Shown in pieces: positions 55,331-64,000 of a DNA stretch of 64,000 nucleotides. The stretch lies in contig OW204004.1 of assembly GCA_934047225.1 (NCBI GenBank), positions 3,662,401-3,726,400 of the forward strand, written 5' to 3'. The first letter of the stretch is position 1, and each line of letters opens with the position of its first letter. Position numbers and translations under genes: made by a program. Source of the stretch: Ypsolopha sequella. Lineage: Eukaryota > Arthropoda > Insecta > Lepidoptera > Ypsolophidae. The notes below the pieces were generated by a model. That model searched no databases. It saw only the letters and a list, made by a program, of their open reading frames with translations, and was not told the origin of the DNA.

Positions 55331-55842
55331 TGCATTTTGAATAGTCGAGAATGTATCGGTAAATTCTTTAAAAAAAAAACTAACTTTATGCCTATGGAAA
55401 AATCCAATTGTTTTGAAGCTACTATAAAATCATAAAAAATATGTTTTTGCATGTAGGAAACTATTTTGTATATCTTCATTTTTGTTAGCAAAAAGTTGTG
55501 TTTTGGGAGTTTTATTTATTTCTCTCAAGCTTTTGTTACAAGAACGTAGTATTACCCAACTTCACTGGTCAATAGTATGATGCACAGTAATATTTAATTC
55601 AAAACCCAACAAACCACGATATCAATTCATTCATTAAAGCCCTAACTCACTGTGAACAAACGTCACTTTTCTTTGGCTTTGCCGTCAACTTATCATTGTT
55701 TCGTGAAGCAGAATCATTGACTAATACATGGACGTTTGCGTGTCATTCCCTAGGGCTGGCTGGCGGCTGTATCTCAACATATTCTGGCCCTTACGTAGGA
55801 TTGTTTCAAAGGTTGGATCTAAGGGAACACAAATATGAAACC

Positions 55843-56120
55843 ATTCTATAAGGTTAAATAATATTAGCTGGCGAAACTCAAAACATAGGTAGTACTAGTC
55901 TATGTGAACAATTGTTTGTATGGGAGCTAAGCGAAATTTTTAAAATTTGTTTTCAACCTTTCCATACTGGACCAGTCAGTTGATCGGGGCAATTTGTATG
56001 GGAGGAAGAGCAAAAAAGTTGCGAATTTCGCTTAGCTCTCATACAAATAGCTGTTCATATAGACTAGTACTACCTATGTTTTGAGTTTCGCCAACTAATA
56101 TTATTTAACCTTATATAAGA
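55843..56120. mobile_element. Fold-back MITE
   Basis: 'ataaggttaaataatattag'...'gggagctaagcgaaatt' is mirrored by 'aatttcgcttagctctcata'...'ttatttaaccttat'. Arms ~90 bp. Confidence 0.8.
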
Positions 56121-56128
56121 AATATACT

Positions 56129-56372
56129 GGGTGTTAGGATGATGGAGATTGGTGATAGTCCTAGTCAATACGAACAACTTTAACAATAAAAACAACCCTC
56201 AAAACGCAAAAAAAGCAGCTGTTTCATAGAAAAGTTACATAAATCTACTCGACCGAAATGTATGAAACAAACGATTTTATTTTTCATGATTACTAAATTT
56301 TTTTCACGAAATGTTGGTCGTATGGTCGAGTACTATCGCTAGTTTCCGGCTTCCACAAACAATATCATCTTA
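56129..56372. mobile_element. MITE family B, copy 1
   Basis: 'tactgggtgttaggatgatg' to 'caatatcatctta'. A second copy is at 62949-63214 with the same core 'gtttcatagaaaagtt' and 'cgagtactatcgc'. Confidence 0.65.
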
Positions 56373-56703
56373 AAAATCAATAAAAATAAAATAAAAATGT
56401 ACTTTATTTAAATAACAATAAAGGTACTGGATCCTTTTTATTAGGTATTTATATGCATGAATAAAAGAAAGAAATGTTATAGTTAATTTTATGCTGCGCC
56501 AATGGAAGATAAAGCTCGGCAAGGACGTAAAATTTGCTGACCAAATTGGCAAGCAAAGTCAAAAGCATGTGGAATAGAAGAGCATGCACGACTAGATTGA
56601 TGGATGTGGAAGAGGCTAAAGAGGTGTGTAAAGATCTATGGTCTCTGCCTACCCCTCTTGGCATGAATCTGTTACAAAATTCTAAAAAAGCAGCAGTTGC
56701 TCA

Positions 56704-56963
56704 AACGGTCCGACAATGACTTTTTCGTATACTTACCATTTTCTGAACTGTGAAGGTAAATTTGCAAAATTTGTATTTGTGGACGTAAAAATCTTCGGGG
56801 AAAAGAGGGTGTTACGAGTGTTGACTGTTACGGTGACCGGACACAGTCGGAATTGTCACAATATTTTTTAACTACAGAATGTTTAACTTTAAACTCTCAT
56901 GTGTCGTACACATTATAAAAAAGGTAAAAAATTTGATCGCGGTAGTACCTATATAACATAATA

Positions 56964-56999
<36 letters not shown>

Positions 57000-57259
57000 T
57001 ATTATGTTATATAGGTACTACCGCGATCAAATTTTTTACCTTTTTTATAATGTGTACGACACATGAGAGTTTAAAGTTAAACATTCTGTAGTTAAAAAAT
57101 ATTGTGACAATTCCGACTGTGTCCGGTCACCGTAACAGTCAACACTCGTAACACCCTCTTTTCCCCGAAGATTTTTACGTCCACAAATACAAATTTTGCA
57201 AATTTACCTTCACAGTTCAGAAAATGGTAAGTATACGAAAAAGTCATTGTCGGACCGTT
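56704..57259. repeat. ~556-bp apparently perfect palindrome
   Basis: Two 278-bp arms meet in an (AT)n centre at about 56981. I found no mismatch between them by eye. Each arm contains the 3' part of SINE family S ('ggggaaaagagggtgttacg', 'tgaccggacacagtcgg'). It is either a very recent inverted duplication or a fold-back sequencing or assembly artefact. Confidence 0.85.
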
Positions 57260-57429
57260 ATATATATATTATAATGTACAGAATGTTTTCTAAATCGAGA
57301 ATCTATAAAACGATGACATAAAAACACAATTTGCCAAGTAGTTTTAGTCTGTTGATTTTTTTTTGTAGTTTACTTAGTTAAAATTTAAATAAAATTTAAA
57401 TTATTATTGTAATTTAAGTTTTATTTATT

Positions 57430-57715
57430 TATAAATAAAATAATCTCTAGATATTGTTAAAACACATCTAATAAAATATGTTTGAGTTTTGTATATGGTT
57501 CCTATTCGTCAAACGAGGAGAAAAAGTGTGTTTGAAGATCTCATTTCAACAATAATTTCTATCGAGGAAAGTTTATCCAAACATGTTTTCCAAAAACAAA
57601 ACCCTGGATTATATAGTCAAAATGCATATACCAGAAACAGATTATAATTTTCCGTATATTTCATTAAATACACAGAAAAGAAACACCCGTATTTTTTTCG
57701 CATATCACCTTAAGG
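57430..57715 (+). mobile_element. MITE family C, partial copy 8
   Basis: 'tctctagatattgttaaaac', 'gaggagaaaaagtgtgtttg', ending 'catatcaccttaaggcg'. Only the right half is present. Confidence 0.65.
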
Positions 57716-58186
57716 CGTATGACCACGCTAAATAAGCAACTCGATGTGTGTTGGTACAAATATCAACGGAAACGACGGTGCCTTGAAAAGTGACTGACGA
57801 CAACCACTGCGTCTCCGGCTAGCGCTAAATAGGAGAAAATAATACTTTTCACATGGACGCCATAAACGGAAAAAAAATTTTGAACTAAAATTTTTTAGAT
57901 CTTAAAATTTCCTATAATTTGGTGAAATAATAATTAAAATCGCTTTAGTCGTTTGGAAGGAGTAAGAGAATTCTTGTGTTGATCATGTGAAACTTTCAAT
58001 GACTTTCGTTTTTTTTTTGTCAAAACTCACAATAGAAAAACAGTTTATAAAACTTAAAATTTATTTTTGACTCTATAATGCCTATCATATATTTTTATGA
58101 AAGTTTTTGGACCACCCGTGTGGGAGGAGTAGGCCTCAGTCAAAGACAGGTCCAAATTGCAGTTGGCGTATCCATTCGCGTTAACG
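57712..58186 (+). mobile_element. MITE family G, copy 2
   Basis: Colinear with 33041-33440 ('ctgcgtctccggctagcgct', 'gtttttggaccacccgtgtg'). It abuts the family C copy. Confidence 0.65.
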
Positions 58187-59400
58187 TAGAGGATGCCATC
58201 CCGTATGTCCACTAATGCAGGCTCTGTATTCTGTAGTAGATAAGTAGTCTAAAGGAATTGAAGTAAGTAAGATGTACGCACACTTGTGTCTGACTGTATT
58301 CGAGAATAAGAAAAATAGGTAACAAAGTACAGTTGTTACTTGTCTGACTGGTTTCTCAGAGCTCTCTGACTAAACAAGCAAGCAGAGTTATATATAATGA
58401 TTTATAACTAACATGAAGTAACTAATTGTGCGGACGCCCTACTGGTCCGGCCACCAATACCATCTGCATCGATGTCATCCCGAGCCCTGCGAGCCGCAGC
58501 CCGCAGTGTAAGGCGTAACGTCGTCGCGAAAACGTCTTTACTCGCCCAGATGAAGGCAGTCTAAATCTGCTGAAACTGGTCGGCTTTCCCGATCATAACA
58601 CGTATTGAGGTGAGCCGTTTTTCTTTATAAATGTTGATAGATATAACAGCGCTAATTAAAAAATGTACAAATGAATAAATTAATATAAGAGATAATATTA
58701 TATTTCAAAAGTTGCATTTTGTGACATTGTGGAGAGATTTCAAAAATGTTATTTAAGGTTACACATGGCGTGGAAAAGTGGAAATTTACTTGCACGATTT
58801 CAAAAATAAAATAAACATTGATCAGTAAAATTTAGATTTTGAATTTATTCTTGGATTTTTCTAAAATTTCATGTGGGGGGATTACGTAAATCCCGCTTGC
58901 GAGAAAAAACAACTCTTTCTGAAAGGGGTAATACAAGGTTCCATTCCTTCACCCAAAAACTCGCAGCCTAAAGGCTTTATCATACTACTGGAGATAAACT
59001 GGGCTTTACGGATGCTCTGAAGGGTTGAGATGACGAGCGATTGGCATAGACTCTTTTAAGGTTCAGTTTAGGAAGACAAACCTTATGGTTCAGCTTTCGC
59101 TGAAACACGAATGGGAGCCCTCAGGCTTTCCAGCTGACCCCAAACTTGATCTTGTTGGACAAAGGCATCAATGATAAAATGTAAGAAGTTCAAAGTTATT
59201 TTATACCGATAAAAAGAGGTTACATATATTTTTGTTTGTACTGCAATTTTACTATATTTTTACTCAATTCGATAACTTTATTTGTTTTCTGTTATCGTAA
59301 ATATAAAACTACCCTGAAAATTACTAAAAATTTATGGCACGCATCAAACTGGTCTATATCAAAAAATATTGGAAATAAATTTAAATTTAAATCTCTTTTT
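58187..59400. other. Spacer, nothing recognised
   Basis: GC-richer at 58440-58620 without a supported frame. The frame at 59236-59421 is AT-rich and unsupported. Confidence 0.35.
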
Positions 59401-59421
59401 TATATACTCAAATACCCTTGA

Positions 59422-59617
59422 ATAAATAATATTTTAAGCCTTTCTTTTGGCCTTTTATTGCTAAAATAGATTATAATATATAAATAAAAAAGTATTAATT
59501 AGTTTCGAAATATATTTCGGCCAACTTATGGCCGTCGTCAGTCGAATCAATTGATTTGATATATTTCGAAACGAATTAAAACTTTTTTATTTGTATATTA
59601 TAATCTATTTTAAGCAA
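59422..59617 (-). mobile_element. Hammerhead-motif element (H3) with 13-bp TSD
   Basis: 196 bp flanked by 'caaatacccttga' (59409-59421, 59618-59630). Inverted arms 'ctaaaatagattataatata' and mirror, with one hammerhead-like motif (59501-59548, minus) off centre. As in H1, a ~36-bp AT-rich leader separates the left direct repeat from the inverted arms. Confidence 0.7.
59501..59548 (-). ncRNA. Hammerhead-ribozyme-like motif, H3
   Basis: Minus strand: GATTCGA, CTGACGA, extra C, GGCC-ataagtt-GGCC, GAA, ATATAT, T, TCGAAAC. The AT core is two bases longer than in H1/H2 but still palindromic. Stem I keeps five pairs. Confidence 0.5.
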
Positions 59618-59649
59618 CAAATACCCTTGAGAATATTTATAAAGGGTTG

Positions 59650-60540
59650 TGAGCAAATATACAACTTCGTGGACAAGTGTTTAATTTTAACAAGTATGAG
59701 TATAAGAAATTCCACCAATTGTCGACAATCTTTACATTACTTTCCATTACAAATCCTGTACTCTTTTCTATATTTATAAACATCTTTGCCAAACAGTTAT
59801 CTTCGCGCTACCACTTTTCTGCTGATCATCTGCAGCTCTATGATGATGCACCTGTAGAGAGCATCAGAAGCAATTTGTGCTCTGAATAAGGATTTATGTA
59901 CATTAGCGGTATGGGCCAAGGGTCTCTGCTTGCTGGTGAACCCCAGTAAGTCACAGGCTATAATTACAGGTAGTTCACGTATAATTGACATTGGTATCGA
60001 ATCGGCATAACACGTCTTAACTTATTTGACAGGACTAACCTTATTTTAAGAGTCCTGTCTTTTTCTTTCTTTATCGAAAAGACAAGGACAGAACGCGTAA
60101 ATTAAGTTTAGTCCTGTCAAATAAGTTAAGATGTGCTTCACCGAATCGGTACCATTGACAAAATTCCAAGGCTTATATTTGATACTTCTGTAATTTCGTA
60201 CACAAACAGTGAAAAACTTCGGAGTGACATTTGATAGAACGCTTTCTTGGGCTCCACACGTGGAATCGAAAGATGTACGGTACCATGCAGAGCTTCCTGC
60301 CAATCAAAACAAAATTATGCTAGTACAGTATTTTCTTCTCCCCTTTCTAGATTACATGGACTCTTGTTATTTTTATCTCACAGAGGAGCTTCTTAATAAA
60401 CTCGAACGACTTCAAAATGTAGGTATGTATTCGATTAATTTTTTCTCCTCGTAAATACGATCATGTCTCACAGTTCCACATTTTTGGACGTCTATAAACG
60501 AAACAGCCTGTATTTAAAGCTTCGTAGATTCTGGAAGTGT
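59650..60540 (+). pseudogene. LINE reverse-transcriptase relic
   Basis: Pieces of an ORF2 run through the region: LLSITNPVLFSIFINIFAKQ, then SRYHFSADHLQLYDDAPVES (the catalytic YADD box reads SADH), VNPSKSQAIITGSSR, VKNFGVTFDRTLSW, LLPFLDYMDSCYF, LTEELLNKLERLQN and YDHVSQFHIFGRL. This order matches CR1/jockey-type reverse transcriptases. Frameshifts, a lost active-site Asp and a MITE insertion (59991-60153) make it dead. Confidence 0.8.
59991..60153. mobile_element. Hairpin MITE family M2, copy 3, inside LINE
   Basis: 'ggtatcgaatcggcataaca' is mirrored by 'gtgcttcaccgaatcggtacc'. The 7-bp direct repeat 'attgaca' flanks it (59984-59990, 60154-60160). Removing it restores continuity of the LINE frame across the site (SSRI-ID-KIPR). 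Confidence 0.8.
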
Positions 60541-60674
60541 TTTTTACTTACTTCGTTAATTTTGGCTGTACTTCTAGGGCTTCAGCTAGTCTGACGGATC
60601 TACCAATACTTAATCGTGTCATTCATGGATTAGTCTGACCGTCTGATGGCGGAGGAGCACGCGTTTTATACTGT

Positions 60675-60835
60675 TTTGGACTTGATACACGTTATAGTGT
60701 CTGCGTAAAATATTTACATGGGAAATTGCACAGCGCCCCTAGCGGTTTACGAGATGAACCACAATTTCTAATACAAAATATTTTACGCAGTCGCTATCGA
60801 TGTATCGAGTCCATAACACATGGTAGGCCTACTGC
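60675..60835. mobile_element. Hairpin MITE family M1, copy 2
   Basis: 'gttttggacttgatacacgt' is mirrored by 'cgatgtatcgagtccataac'. Confidence 0.6.
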
Positions 60836-61213
60836 TCGTTGATACCTTTTGTGACTCTTACACAAGTAGGCAAAAAGATTACGTGCAATGCTGGGCCACT
60901 TCGGCGGTAAAAAGTAACGATCAGAAGTACTGTCGGTAGTACACGATTGACATTTTATGAGTGGTATCAAGAAAATGGTGTTTATTATTTCAGAACAGGA
61001 AATAAAAATCACAAACTTAAATAACAGATACAACACTTAAAATTAAAATAAAAAAATACTAAAATCTAAACTTTAATTAACTGGAACCAAGAAACTTAAC
61101 TAAAAACTTAAATAACATTCAAAACCTAAAGATGACCTAAAATAGTAAAAATTGTAAATTAGAAATAAATTAGTTAAGTCCAAATTTTTAATACCTACAT
61201 ACAATTTTAAAAG
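60836..61213. other. AT-rich spacer
   Basis: Nothing recognised. Confidence 0.35.
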
Positions 61214-61677
61214 AAAAGTTATGAGTTCAAGTCAGTTCAAAATTAAGAGGATAGTTTCCGCAAAACCATAATTTATTCTTCCTGGTTTGAAGAATCTAGC
61301 AATACTACATAAAAAATAAAAATATGTATTTTTTTCCGTGAATATAATACACACTCATATCGAAACAAAATTCTCAGAAGTCATTCCAATATTAAGAAAT
61401 AAAATACCAAAGATGGCTCAAAAAATTTTCATGTCGAGGTTTATGTTTATTAGAGCAAAAACCCGTTCATATTATTTATGGATTAAATTCTGTATAATCT
61501 TTATTAAACTGTTAACAGGACAGATATTTCAAAGCAGCTTTGCTTTGTTCTTAAATAATGAAATTAGTGAAAAAAGTTGTAATTTTCACTTTTTTCCAGA
61601 ATCCGTCCCTTTCGGGTCTTTCCGCGCGTAGTAACAGGGTAGTGTGCAAGCGTAACCTATCCTCTTAAGGCAAAATC
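61214..61677. mobile_element. MITE, family C relative
   Basis: Ends 'taagaggatag' and 'ctatcctctta'. The right side has 'ttccagaatccgtccctttc' and 'gtagtaacaggg' as in family C minus orientation. The open frame 61338-61631 lies inside and is not conserved. Confidence 0.6.
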
Positions 61678-61841
61678 ATTTTTAATCAAATCTTCTAATA
61701 GGAATATAATATAATAATAATCCAGGAACATTTAGGGGACTTCTATTTAACTTTGTTTTCAATCAAAAAAGTTAAGAAATTTTCAAATCCAATACTGTAA
61801 ATATGAAATATTTTGGTAAAGTTTAGTTTAAAGACCGGTGT

Positions 61842-61982
61842 TACTACAAAATGGTGTTTAACTTTAGACAGTGTTTAAATCTGTTGTTGTCCCCTTTTCT
61901 TTCATATTGTAAAAAAGTGACAGCAACAGATTTAAATACTGTCTAAAGTTAAACATCGTTTAAACACCCTTTTGTAGTTTGT
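61842..61982. mobile_element. Short fold-back MITE
   Basis: 'ctacaaaatggtgtttaact' is mirrored by 'gtttaaacacccttttgtag', with inner arms 'cagtgtttaaatctgttg' and mirror. Confidence 0.75.
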
Positions 61983-62089
61983 AGTTTAAAGACTTTATTC
62001 GAATATGTATGTATAAGTAATATCGAAACCTATGTTTTTACGAATAAAAAGTTATGATATGTATTATGTGTATGAGTAGTGATGTAGAT

Positions 62090-62435
62090 CCATCCATCCA
62101 TCCATCAGCCTAGTTGGTCCACTGCTGGACATAAGCCTTTCCAGGACTTTGCCACTCCCGGCGGTCATCGTGGAAGAATTGCCCATACTCACACACGCTG
62201 GGCAGGCGGGTTGGTGAGCGCTGTGCCAGTGCCAGTGACGCCGCTGCCCGTCACCAGTCTGTTATATAAGGCCCGGCTATTAGGGATGGATATACCACCA
62301 TCCATCGGTCCCAGGCATGATGGGCCTCTTGGTTTTTTGCCTCTTACTCTCCCCCGAATCACTTCGAGGGGTTCTCCAAGTAAGATGGTGGTACCTCCAC
62401 AGTCGAGCCCGGCATCAGCTCTACCACCTGATAAA
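62090..62435 (-). mobile_element. Family P retroposon, copy with 10-bp TSD
   Basis: Flanked by 'tgatgtagat' (62080-62089, 62436-62445). On the minus strand it runs 'tttatcaggtggtagagctg' to a (gatg)n tail. This defines the full-length unit as ~346 bp and shows retroposition by target-primed insertion. Confidence 0.85.
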
Positions 62436-62445
62436 TGATGTAGAT

Positions 62446-62948
62446 ATTGGACTCATTTGGATTGTTTAGGGGTAAGTTGGAGTCGAACAATTGTAATTAC
62501 ATTAACATTACGTCCCTCTTGTACCGAATCTAATTACAAATTTCCACATCCGTCCGACAAATTGGGTCGTCCGAAACGAAATTCGTTAATTATTTTAAAA
62601 GTTCATGTCGGTTCTGGATTAAGAAAAATGGATTTTGATATTTCGGTTAATTAATAATTGCTTGCTCAGGGCCGGCGAGGAAATGGGGTTCCGCGGTGAA
62701 ATTTTAATGAGTTTCGGTCCGACCGTCGCGTGGCGGCACCGACAGAAATGACACTGGGTTACGATTCCGACCGCAACTTGTGGAGGGCACTTTTTATTAA
62801 GTTAACAGTAAAAGGTATTTTTTTAATTAATTGACCAATGGGTCACATAAATTGTTCATTTGGTGCGACAAAAACATAAATGTGGAAAAGGCTTAATTTT
62901 GTTACAAAGACCAAGGGGATTTTTTGGCTGTGCAGATAAAGATTAACC
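62446..62948. other. GC-richer unique spacer
   Basis: 'ggccggcgaggaaatggggt', 'gtccgaccgtcgcgtggcgg' stand out. No frame or repeat match. Confidence 0.35.
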
Positions 62949-63214
62949 ATACTGGGTGTTAATATGATGTTGCGGAAGCCGAAAACTGGTGATAGTACTC
63001 GTCCATACGAACCACTTTTACTACTATGGAACCAAACCCCAAATCATGAAAAAAAATCGGCTGTTCCATAGAAAAGTTTCGTACCTACTCGATCAAAACG
63101 TATGAAGCAACTGATTTTTTTTTTCACGATTCCTCGTTTTTTTTTTTCTCGAAATTTTGTTTGTGTGGACGAGTACTATCGCCAAGTTTCAGCTCCCGCA
63201 ACATCATCTTAAGG
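62949..63214. mobile_element. MITE family B, copy 2
   Basis: 'tactgggtgttaatatgatg' to 'ccgcaacatcatctta'. It abuts the family C copy that follows. Confidence 0.65.
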
Positions 63215-63627
63215 CGATAAGTAAAAGATTTAGCGTCCCTGTTACTCCATATGCGAAAAAACCCTCAGTGCGAGAGGGACGGATTCGTGGAAAAGTAGCA
63301 AAAAGTCGATTTTTTATTAATATAAAATGTACCAAAAATGCTATCAAAATTTCGTGTCCTAGATACTGTTAAAACCCATCTTATAAAATATAATTGCAGT
63401 CCATATGTCATTCTAAATTGTCAAACCAGGAGAATTGGTGTCGATAAAGACCTAATTTCAATAAATATTTCTATCGAGACGAAATTCTCCAATCGCGTTT
63501 CTGTTTTAACAGATCCCTAAAGAAAGATTCCAAAAATAATACACTATTTTATCAAAATTATACATTTTTTACCGAAGTAGATATAGAAGTTCTAAAAGTG
63601 TCGATTTTTTTTCCGTAGCGCCTTAAG
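63211..63627 (+). mobile_element. MITE family C, best copy
   Basis: 'cttaaggcgataagtaaaag' and 'ccgtagcgccttaag' give inverted CTTAAGGCG ends. It contains 'cagtgcgagagggacggatt' and the uninterrupted H2 target region. Confidence 0.8.
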
Positions 63628-63957
63628 TTTAACACGTATTTATAACACTACTTTGATTAAAAGATTTCCAGCTCAGAACGAAAGTAATGTTTTAATGTAT
63701 ATTGGGGAAACTAACAGCGATTACAGAATAGTTGATCCGATAAAAAACATAGCCACTAACAGGTTTTCACGAAAATTAACAACAAAGCAAATAGCTGTAA
63801 CACGCAAAGAGGAAGGCAGAGAAAAAACAATTTAATCAATCGAAGTTTTAACCAATAAAGATAAAGAACGTGAATCTTTTTTCCAATTTCTTTTCTTTAC
63901 CCCACCATACATAGAGTAAACGGTGATTTAGTGGGTTCATATTAAAAATATATGAGT
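63628..63957. other. AT-rich spacer
   Basis: A 60-residue frame at 63653-63835 has no recognised domain. Confidence 0.35.
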
Positions 63958-64000
63958 TACTAGCGAACGCCTCGGGCATTGCTCGCGTGGATCCCGTTTT
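63958..64000 (+). repeat. 'ctagcgaacgcctcgggc' repeat, runs off the window
   Basis: The start of a repeat related to 13945 ('actagcgaacgcctcgggca', 'ttgctcgcgtgg'). Confidence 0.4.

Noticed and set aside
58890..59170. A possible structured RNA or rRNA fragment
   Set aside because: It is GC-balanced, but no conserved rRNA core sequence was recognised and no second copy is in the window.
61338..61631. A 97-codon frame as a gene
   Set aside because: It lies inside a MITE whose relatives do not keep the frame.

Overview
This window looks like an AT-rich intergenic and intronic stretch of a lepidopteran (moth or butterfly) nuclear genome. Supporting this are a decayed Helitron with the lepidopteran-type 5' end and an A^TC...CTAG^T boundary, CR1/jockey-like LINE tails, tRNA-derived SINEs, the ccatcc-tailed retroposon with its 'cgtccactgctggacataagcc' core, and many palindromic MITEs. 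There is no bacterial gene organisation, no CRISPR array and no rRNA gene. Most computed reading frames are chance frames in repeats.

Host genes are few. The clearest is a two-exon gene (12159-12276 joined to 15038-15243) for a small secreted cysteine-rich protein resembling TIL-type protease inhibitors. It has a TATA box, three upstream GATA sites and a variant poly(A) signal. Its intron holds a possible alternative terminal exon and several transposons. The first ~240 bases of the window resemble this gene's 3' UTR, so a paralogue may end just outside. A possible terminal exon of an unknown gene lies at 30112-30315. Three related exon-like units plus E/Q-rich coding remnants lie at 2319-4445.

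Layout. 0-4.6 kb: SINE, MITEs, exon-like units. 4.8-7.8 kb: Helitron. 7.8-12 kb: nested MITEs including a hAT MITE with 8-bp target duplication, a GC-rich island and a SINE. 12.1-15.6 kb: TIL-like gene. 15.9-27.3 kb: three unrelated satellite arrays (65 bp x13, 53 bp x24, 50 bp x19), a Harbinger-type MITE, LINE tails and an element inserted inside another repeat. 27-35 kb: LINE/SINE ends, retroposons and TTAAGGCG-ended MITEs. 36-42 kb: palindromic elements. 43-50 kb: LINE C-termini and a tRNA-Thr-like sequence split by a LINE fragment. 50-64 kb: mariner-type MITEs, a ~556-bp apparently perfect palindrome, a LINE reverse-transcriptase relic split by a MITE, and further MITEs.

The most notable signal is a set of short, largely inverted-repeat elements (12834-13152, 21299-21980, 59422-59617). 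Each is flanked by 13-15 bp direct repeats and carries a hammerhead-ribozyme-like motif: CTGAYGA, a hairpin with covarying pairs, GAAA, then a palindromic AT core. They look like animal retrozymes or Penelope-type terminal repeats. One of them has its empty target site visible elsewhere in the window. A divergent relative (CCGAAACCGGT type) forms a palindrome at 37.0-37.25 kb. All calls are from reading the sequence by eye; no alignment or folding was run.
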